Origin: Nakamurella lactea DSM 19367
Lineage (GTDB): Bacteria; Actinomycetota; Actinomycetes; Mycobacteriales; Nakamurellaceae
Length of the DNA: 64,000 nt
Direction: 5' to 3'
NCBI RefSeq assembly: GCF_000426645.1
Contig: NZ_AUFT01000001.1
Location: forward strand, 1-64,000
Both the position numbers and the translations under genes were made by a program. The notes under the pieces are model-generated. The model did not search any database. It was given only the letters and a program-made list of their open reading frames with translations, and was not told the DNA's origin. Positions 59,347 to 64,000 of the stretch are shown here, piece after piece. Positions within the stretch are counted from its first letter, which is position 1. Each line of letters begins with the position of its first letter.

Positions 59347-60504
59347 TCAGTACCTGGTCAGGCCGGGGTCGACCTGGTCCATCCAGGCCAGGATGCCGCC
59401 CCGCAGGTGGCGCGCGTCGGCGAATCCGGCCCGGTGCAGGACGGCCAGCGACTGCGCCGACCGGCCGCCGCTCTTGCAGTGCAGCACGATCGGTCGTCCC
59501 CGCGGCAGCCCGGCCAACGCCGCACCGGAAAGAATGTCGTCATTGCGGATCGGAATCGCACCCTCGATCGCGGCGATCGCCCGTTCCGCCGGTTCCCGGA
59601 CATCGATCAGGGTGAGTGCGACGCCGGTGTCGAGCAGGTCCTTGAGTTCGGCCGCACCGATCTCGGCGGCCGGGTCAACACTCACCGCGGCCCCTGTCCC
59701 GCAGAACGCCTGGTAGTCGATCAGCCCGGTGACCGGCTCCCCCTGCGGGTCCCGCTGGACCCGGACCGTCCGGAAGGTCATGTCCAGCGCGTCGTACATC
59801 AGGATGCGGCCGACCAGCGGATCGCCGATACCGCAGATGAGCTTCACCGCCTCGGTACCCATCACCGAGCCGACCGTCGCGCACAGCAGACCCAGGACAC
59901 CGGCCTCCGCGCAGCTCGGGACCGTTCCGGGCGCCGGCGGCACCGGGTAGACATCGCGATAGTGCGGGCCGTGTTCGGACCAGAAGACGCTGACCTGACC
60001 CTCGAAGCGCAGGATCGAACCCCAGACGTACGGCAGCCCGGTCAGCACGCAGGCGTCGTTCAGCAGGTATCGGGTGGCGAAGTTGTCGGTGCCGTCAAGC
60101 ACCAGGTGATAGTCGGCGATCAGGTCCAGCACGGAGTCGCTGTCGACCCGGACCCGGTGCTGTACCACTGTGACGAGCGGGTTCACCCGGGCGATCGCCG
60201 CTGCCGCCGACTCGGTCTTCGGCCGCCCCACGTCGTCCGCGCCGTGGATCACCTGGCGCTGCAGGTTGGACAGCTCCACCACATCGTCGTCGACCACCCC
60301 GATGGTCCCGACCCCGGCCGCCGCCAGGTAGGTGAGCGCCGGCGCCCCCAGGCCACCGGCACCGACCACCAGCACCCTGGCATTGCCCAGCCGCCGTTGG
60401 CCGAGGTGACCGATGTCGGGGATCAGCAGATGCCGTGAATATCGCTCGATCTCCGCGGGCGACAACTCGGCTCCGGGTTCGACCAGCGGTGGCAGGCTCA
60501 CCAC
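59347..60504 (-). CDS. moeZ: MoeZ: adenylyltransferase/sulfurtransferase for sulfur-carrier proteins
   Basis: A protein of about 385 residues. The E1-like half (VLVVGAGGLGAPALTYLAAAGVGTIGVVD, NLQRQVIHGADDVGRPK, and the reactive-Cys segment VPSCAEAGVLG) is joined to a C-terminal rhodanese domain with active Cys in LHCKSGGRS. It activates ThiS/MoaD/CysO-type C-termini and adds sulfur. Start set at GTG 60504 by analogy with mycobacterial MoeZ (SLPPLVEP); a farther frame to 60555 would overlap DUF3152. Follows the DUF3152 gene by about 16 bases. Confidence 0.93.
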   Translation of the reverse strand: MVSLPPLVEPGAELSPAEIERYSRHLLIPDIGHLGQRRLGNARVLVVGAGGLGAPALTYLAAAGVGTIGVVDDDVVELSNLQRQVIHGADDVGRPKTESAAAAIARVNPLVTVVQHRVRVDSDSVLDLIADYHLVLDGTDNFATRYLLNDACVLTGLPYVWGSILRFEGQVSVFWSEHGPHYRDVYPVPPAPGTVPSCAEAGVLGLLCATVGSVMGTEAVKLICGIGDPLVGRILMYDALDMTFRTVRVQRDPQGEPVTGLIDYQAFCGTGAAVSVDPAAEIGAAELKDLLDTGVALTLIDVREPAERAIAAIEGAIPIRNDDILSGAALAGLPRGRPIVLHCKSGGRSAQSLAVLHRAGFADARHLRGGILAWMDQVDPGLTRY

Positions 60505-60520
60505 ACCAGTGTGCGCCGGC

Positions 60521-61972
60521 TCAGCCACCGCTTCCGCGCGGGTACGGGAACGCATTGAACCGGCACACCCGGTGATCGGCGGCCACCGATTGCGGATCCA
60601 GCAGATGCAGCTCGTCGTTCGAGGTGGAGAACGACTGCTGCATCATCACCGGCGCCAGTCCGCCGTTCTCGGTGCAGAACTGGTGCCCGAACCCGAGCGC
60701 GTGTCCGACCTCGTGATTCACCGCGTAGACCCGGTACAGCCCGAGGTCGCCGTTGAACGACACCGCCCCACGGGTCCAGCGCGCGTTGTTGATCATCACC
60801 CGACCGACCGTGCGGTTGTAGCAGGAGGCCTCCAGTGGAGTGCTGTAACCACACAGCGACGGATCACGGATGGTCATCTGCGACGTCAGCGAGACCCGGA
60901 AGCTCGGCGTGCCGGAGTCGACCCGTTGCAGGGTGAACTGCCCACCCGCGATCCACGACCGCTGATCGGCCAGGGCTGCGTCCACGGCCTCGGCGAACTC
61001 CTTGTCGGCGGCCGCCGACTGGATTCCGTCCTCGACCTCGACCGAGTAGGTGAACTTCTCCGGACCGGTACCAACCGGTTTCCCGGTCCCCTTCACCACA
61101 TGCCAGCTGCCCTTGCCGGTGGCGACGAACGAGCCGCCGGGTGGCAATGCGCCGGACTTCACCTGGCTGGCGAACTTGCCGTTCGGATTCGGCGCGGTGG
61201 ACAGCGTGGTGTTCGTCTCCAGCGACGGAGCCGGCACCGAATCGTCGGTCGGCACCGCCCCGGCCGCACCGCCGGTCGAGGCGGCGGTGCTCGGCGCGGC
61301 CGTGCTGACCACCGTGGTGGTCGGTCCGACGGTGACCGTCGCCGGCGCATCCGCGGCGACGGTGGGTGCGGTCCCAGATGCAGTGTCGACGGCCGGCGCC
61401 CTGAGGGCCTGGACGATCACCACAACGGTCAACGCGACCAGCACCGGTAGCGCGTAGGCCCGCCAGCCGTAATGGTGGAAGAACCAGCCGACCGCGCTAC
61501 GCCGGCGGACCCGCCGATTGCCGGGTGGGACAGCACTGTTGGGCCCGGCAGTGCCGCCCGGTGGTGCAGTGCCGCCCGGTGGAACAGTGCCGCCCGGTGG
61601 AACAGTGCCGCCCGCGCCGTCCCCTGGCGTAGCGCCGCCGTGGCCCTGGCGGTGGACGCGGCTGTCGTCGCGGTCGGCGACCGGCTGTCGTTGCGGGCGA
61701 CGGTGCGGTCGATCGGCCGGTGACCTGACCGCCGACGGGTCCGGTACCGGCGTCCAGCTGGCCTTGAGCGGCTGCGGTCCACGCTGGTGACCCTCGTCGG
61801 CGTCGCCGTCCCACAGTGCCGATCGCCCGACGGGTCGTCCGCTGCCGCCGGAACTGAAGCCGGTCCGGCGGGCGACCGCGGTGCCGGTGACCACCCCAGG
61901 GTCGGTGTCGCTCTCGACTCCTGGCGATGGACTGGCGCGCCGTCGTCGCGGGTCGGATCCGGGGCGTGTCAC
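60521..61972 (-). CDS. DUF3152 membrane-anchored putative metalloprotease
   Basis: A protein of about 483 residues. A long hydrophilic basic N-terminus with PPGGT repeats leads to one helix (YALPVLVALTVVVIVQAL), a Thr/Ala-rich stalk, then the DUF3152 domain with HEVGHALGFGH near residue 420, the HExxHxxGxxH zinc motif of metzincin-like peptidases. It would face outside the membrane. Homolog Rv3207c is next to moeZ in M. tuberculosis. The GTG start at 61972 overlaps the upstream hydrolase stop (GTGA). Confidence 0.85.
   Translation of the reverse strand: MTRPGSDPRRRRASPSPGVESDTDPGVVTGTAVARRTGFSSGGSGRPVGRSALWDGDADEGHQRGPQPLKASWTPVPDPSAVRSPADRPHRRPQRQPVADRDDSRVHRQGHGGATPGDGAGGTVPPGGTVPPGGTAPPGGTAGPNSAVPPGNRRVRRRSAVGWFFHHYGWRAYALPVLVALTVVVIVQALRAPAVDTASGTAPTVAADAPATVTVGPTTTVVSTAAPSTAASTGGAAGAVPTDDSVPAPSLETNTTLSTAPNPNGKFASQVKSGALPPGGSFVATGKGSWHVVKGTGKPVGTGPEKFTYSVEVEDGIQSAAADKEFAEAVDAALADQRSWIAGGQFTLQRVDSGTPSFRVSLTSQMTIRDPSLCGYSTPLEASCYNRTVGRVMINNARWTRGAVSFNGDLGLYRVYAVNHEVGHALGFGHQFCTENGGLAPVMMQQSFSTSNDELHLLDPQSVAADHRVCRFNAFPYPRGSGG
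61559..61614. repeat. In-frame 18-bp tandem repeat in the DUF3152 gene
   Basis: About three copies of GTGGAACAGTGCCGCCCG, encoding PPGGTV units, with related GTGCAGTGCCGCCCG just before. Part of the flexible cytoplasmic segment. Confidence 0.75.
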
Positions 61973-63081
61973 GAGGACGAGGGTGCCACAGCCGTGGCCG
62001 ACGTTCCGGGCGGCGCGCCCGATCCGGTCCGCCGGGGATCGGCTCCCGGCACGTCGACGGCAGTCTCGGCGTCCTGCCACAGGGCGAGCACGGCCCTGGC
62101 CGTCGCCGTCGGCTGTTCCATCATCGACACGTGGCCGGTGTCGGCCAGGATCAGCAGCCTGCTGTCGCTGAAGGCGGCCGCCGTCGGCACCGCCAGCTTG
62201 GCATCGACCAGCCGATCCTTGGCACCCCAGATCACCAGGGTCGGTACCGCGACGCGCGCGGCCGCCGCCCGGAACGACCACGGCCCCGGTCGCAGATAGC
62301 TGCGCATCAGCGAACGCAGCGACTGCACCGTCGAGCTGTGCACCCACGGCAGGCCGTACCGCCAGCCGAGGTCGTCCGCCGCAATTCTCAGATCATCGTC
62401 GGTGAGCACCGACGGATCGCCGTAACACAGCGCGGCCATCCCCTGCGCCCTGGCCAACGGGCCGACCGAGGCCAGCCGTCGGACCGCTGCCGGCATGGTT
62501 CCGGGGGCCAGCAGCAGGGCGAGCCGCGGGTCGGCCCCGCGATCCTGGGTCAGCCGCAGGTCGGGGACCGCCGGGGAGATCAGCGACATCGTCGCGACCT
62601 GCTCGGGATGGCGAGCGGCCAGGGCCGTGCAGACCATCCCGCCGAGCGAGTTTCCCACCAGGTGTACCGGCCGATCCGGGGCGAGCTGCCGCAGCAGCCC
62701 ACTCAGCACCTCGGCGTCGTCGAGCAGCGAGTACCGCTCCCTCGGCGGCGGGTCACTGCGGCCGAAGCCAGGCAGGTCGAGGCTGAAGCCTCGGGTGTGT
62801 CCGGCCAGCAAGGTGGCCAGTGAGTCGAAATTGGTCGACGACCCGGCAAGCCCGTGCACGTACAGGGTGACCGGTAGGGACTCGTCCACCGGTCCGCCGT
62901 CGGCCGCCGGGATCTCCCGGACGTAGACCCCGCGATCGTCCACCGACAGAAATCGGCCGGCCGCCGGCGGAGCCGCGACCGGCGGCTCGACCGGCAACTG
63001 GTCCTGTGCTGCCCTGGCGTTCGAGGCGGCCACCAGGTAGCCGCGATCGGGAGCCGGCGGCATCGGCCAGGGGGTGCTCAC
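61969..63081 (-). CDS. Alpha/beta hydrolase, possible lipase (LipV-like place)
   Basis: A 370-residue protein. LYVHGLAGSSTNFDSLATLL and SLDLPGFGRSDPPPRERYSL precede the nucleophile elbow VGNSLGGMV (Ser); the acid is in VIWGAKDRLVD and the His in ADTGHVSMMEQP. The C-terminal tail is Pro/Ser-rich. Gene order next to DUF3152 and moeZ suggests the LipV/Rv3203 region. GTG start at 63081 follows CACCAT by six bases. Ends in a GTGA overlap with the DUF3152 gene. Confidence 0.9.
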   Translation of the reverse strand: MSTPWPMPPAPDRGYLVAASNARAAQDQLPVEPPVAAPPAAGRFLSVDDRGVYVREIPAADGGPVDESLPVTLYVHGLAGSSTNFDSLATLLAGHTRGFSLDLPGFGRSDPPPRERYSLLDDAEVLSGLLRQLAPDRPVHLVGNSLGGMVCTALAARHPEQVATMSLISPAVPDLRLTQDRGADPRLALLLAPGTMPAAVRRLASVGPLARAQGMAALCYGDPSVLTDDDLRIAADDLGWRYGLPWVHSSTVQSLRSLMRSYLRPGPWSFRAAAARVAVPTLVIWGAKDRLVDAKLAVPTAAAFSDSRLLILADTGHVSMMEQPTATARAVLALWQDAETAVDVPGADPRRTGSGAPPGTSATAVAPSSS

Positions 63082-63273
63082 CCGTCCATGGTGCCAACCA
63101 CTGGCCGGCCGGTGCTGCCGAATCGGGGTGTCCGTGCACACAACCGGTGCTGTTCGCAGCCTGGGACTTGTCCACCCAGCTGGATCTGTCCACACCGGGA
63201 TCGCCGGTCGCGGCGGCGGCGATCCCGCTGCGCCACCATCGCAGAGGTACGGACCGGAACGGAGGACGGACTC

Positions 63274-63564
63274 ATGGACGTGGACACCACCGCAGTGCGG
63301 GCGATCGGTGCGGAGCTGGAGATGATCGCGCTGGGTTGGGCGGGCGCCACCATGGCCGGCGAACCGGTCGCCGGACTGCAGGGATCGTTCGGTACGAGTC
63401 CGCAGGGCACGGAACTGGCCGAGAGCCTGCGCACCTTCACCCGCAGAGCGCAATCCGCGCTGCGCGACCTCTCTACCCGGGTAGCGGCCGCCGGTCGGGC
63501 ATTCGGCGTCACGGCCGCCCGGTTCGAGTCCACCGAGGAGTCGCTGTCCAGGAGCCGCCGATGA
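63274..63564 (+). CDS. EspC/WXG100-like small type VII secretion protein
   Basis: A 96-residue all-helical protein: MDVDTTAVRAIGAELEMIALGWAGATM, GLQGSFGTSPQGTELAESLRTFTRRAQSAL, RDLSTRVAAAGRAFGVTAARFESTEESL. The helix-turn-helix layout with a GW pair at the turn resembles the T7SX_EspC or WXG100 families. GGAGG lies nine bases before the ATG. It overlaps the next gene by four bases (ATGA), the usual layout of secretion-substrate pairs. Confidence 0.75.
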   Translation: MDVDTTAVRAIGAELEMIALGWAGATMAGEPVAGLQGSFGTSPQGTELAESLRTFTRRAQSALRDLSTRVAAAGRAFGVTAARFESTEESLSRSRR

Positions 63565-64000
63565 TGCCCGAACTGCACCCGCACCTGCGGAGCTGGACCG
63601 GTACCTACACCTCCCACCCCTATCCGCACGACACTGCCGTCACCATCGGCAATCTGCAGCCGGACCAACTGGCGGCCGCGGCCGGCATCCTGATCGGCCT
63701 GAGCCCGGTGCTGCACGACGGCTATTTCGACGTCGACCGGCAGGCGGCGCTGGCCGCCGCGGCCTGGTCGGCGCCCGAGCCGGTGTCCCATCTGCGGGCG
63801 CTCGCTACCGCCACCGAACGCGCGGCGGACACCATCGATCGGCTGCGGGATGCGCTGCTACCGGCGATCGACGTGTTCCGGCAGGCGCAGTCCGGCGCCG
63901 CCGCGGCCATCACCTGGGCCAACACTGCCACCGACTGGACGCAGAACTACGTCGCCACCGGTACCCCGGAAGCGAACCTGCGGATCTCGATCTGTCGGGC
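63561..64000 (+). CDS. Type VII locus protein, incomplete at right edge
   Basis: An open frame from ATG 63561 overlapping the EspC-like stop and still open at base 64000 (147 residues seen). MMPELHPHLRSWTGTYTSHPYPHD is followed by AAAGILIGLSPVLHDGYFDVDRQAALAAAAWS and two long amphipathic helices (LRALATATERAADTIDRLRDALLPAIDVFRQAQSG). The partner position and helical content suggest an EspC-linked secretion substrate or effector N-terminus. No family can be fixed without the rest. Confidence 0.7.
   Translation, partial: MMPELHPHLRSWTGTYTSHPYPHDTAVTIGNLQPDQLAAAAGILIGLSPVLHDGYFDVDRQAALAAAAWSAPEPVSHLRALATATERAADTIDRLRDALLPAIDVFRQAQSGAAAAITWANTATDWTQNYVATGTPEANLRISICR

Overview
The window comes from a high-GC actinobacterium. 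Strong C/G bias at third codon positions, GTG/TTG starts, leaderless promoters of the TANNNT type and long runs of mycobacterial-type gene order all point this way. Conserved blocks match my memory of the Mycobacterium tuberculosis map: dxr-rip1-ispG-GNAT (4.9 to 0.3 kb); MiaE_2-like/rhlE/beta-propeller protein (20.2-24.2 kb); corA, general stress protein, mrp, tatB-htrA-rseA-sigE, O-methyltransferase (28.6-37.7 kb); glgC/glgA, DUF3117, tag, DivIVA-like, folP2 (38.5-47.7 kb); adnB-adnA, ATL, TIGR02569, moeZ, DUF3152 (47.7-62 kb). Signature mycobacterial neighbours such as gpgS are missing, so this is more likely a relative outside Mycobacteriales (a Nakamurella-like or Frankia-side lineage would fit, but this is a guess).

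Layout. 0-0.35 kb: cut-off 5' end of an IS110-type transposase and its upstream non-coding end. 0.35-4.9 kb: isoprenoid (MEP) genes with a site-2 protease. 5-6.4 kb: DUF2631 membrane protein and a fatty acid desaturase. 6.6-9.7 kb: two-gene TerD operon. 9.8-13.1 kb: esterase, HIT protein, rlmN, small membrane protein. 13.1-15.7 kb: three tandem paralogous Cys-rich membrane-anchored proteins of septum-formation type. 15.7-17.0 kb: a nuclease-domain gene bracketed by two long palindromic repeats, with a pair of DnaA boxes. 17-20.1 kb: DUF1707, kinase-like, MOSC and glycerate kinase genes. 20.2-27.8 kb: RNA helicase block and an acyl-CoA operon. 27.8-37.7 kb: PHP, CorA, DinB-like, aspartate aminotransferase, Mrp, Tat and SigE envelope-stress genes. 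37.7-41 kb: VanY-like lipoprotein and glycogen genes. 41-43.7 kb: an AT-richer island carrying a G1-peptidase-like secreted protein plus an ECF sigma/anti-sigma pair. 44-47.7 kb: DUF3117, enoyl-CoA hydratase, tag, folP2. 47.7-54.3 kb: AdnAB helicase-nuclease. 54.3-63.1 kb: MFS/LysR pair, ATL, DUF4192, kinase-like, MoeZ, DUF3152 protease, hydrolase. 63.3-64 kb: start of a small type VII secretion-type locus that runs off the edge.

How the parts work together: many genes sit in translationally coupled pairs (ATGA, GTGA or TTGA overlaps). Examples are MOSC-glycerate kinase, hydrolase-CoA transferase-enoyl hydratase, sigE-rseA, adnA-adnB, DivIVA-tag, hydrolase-DUF3152 and the two type VII-type genes. 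The SigE/RseA/HtrA/TatB group is a coherent envelope-stress module. The most unusual parts are the TerD pair, the triple septum-like paralogs, the palindrome-bracketed nuclease gene and the AT-rich ECF island. No tRNA, rRNA or CRISPR array was seen.
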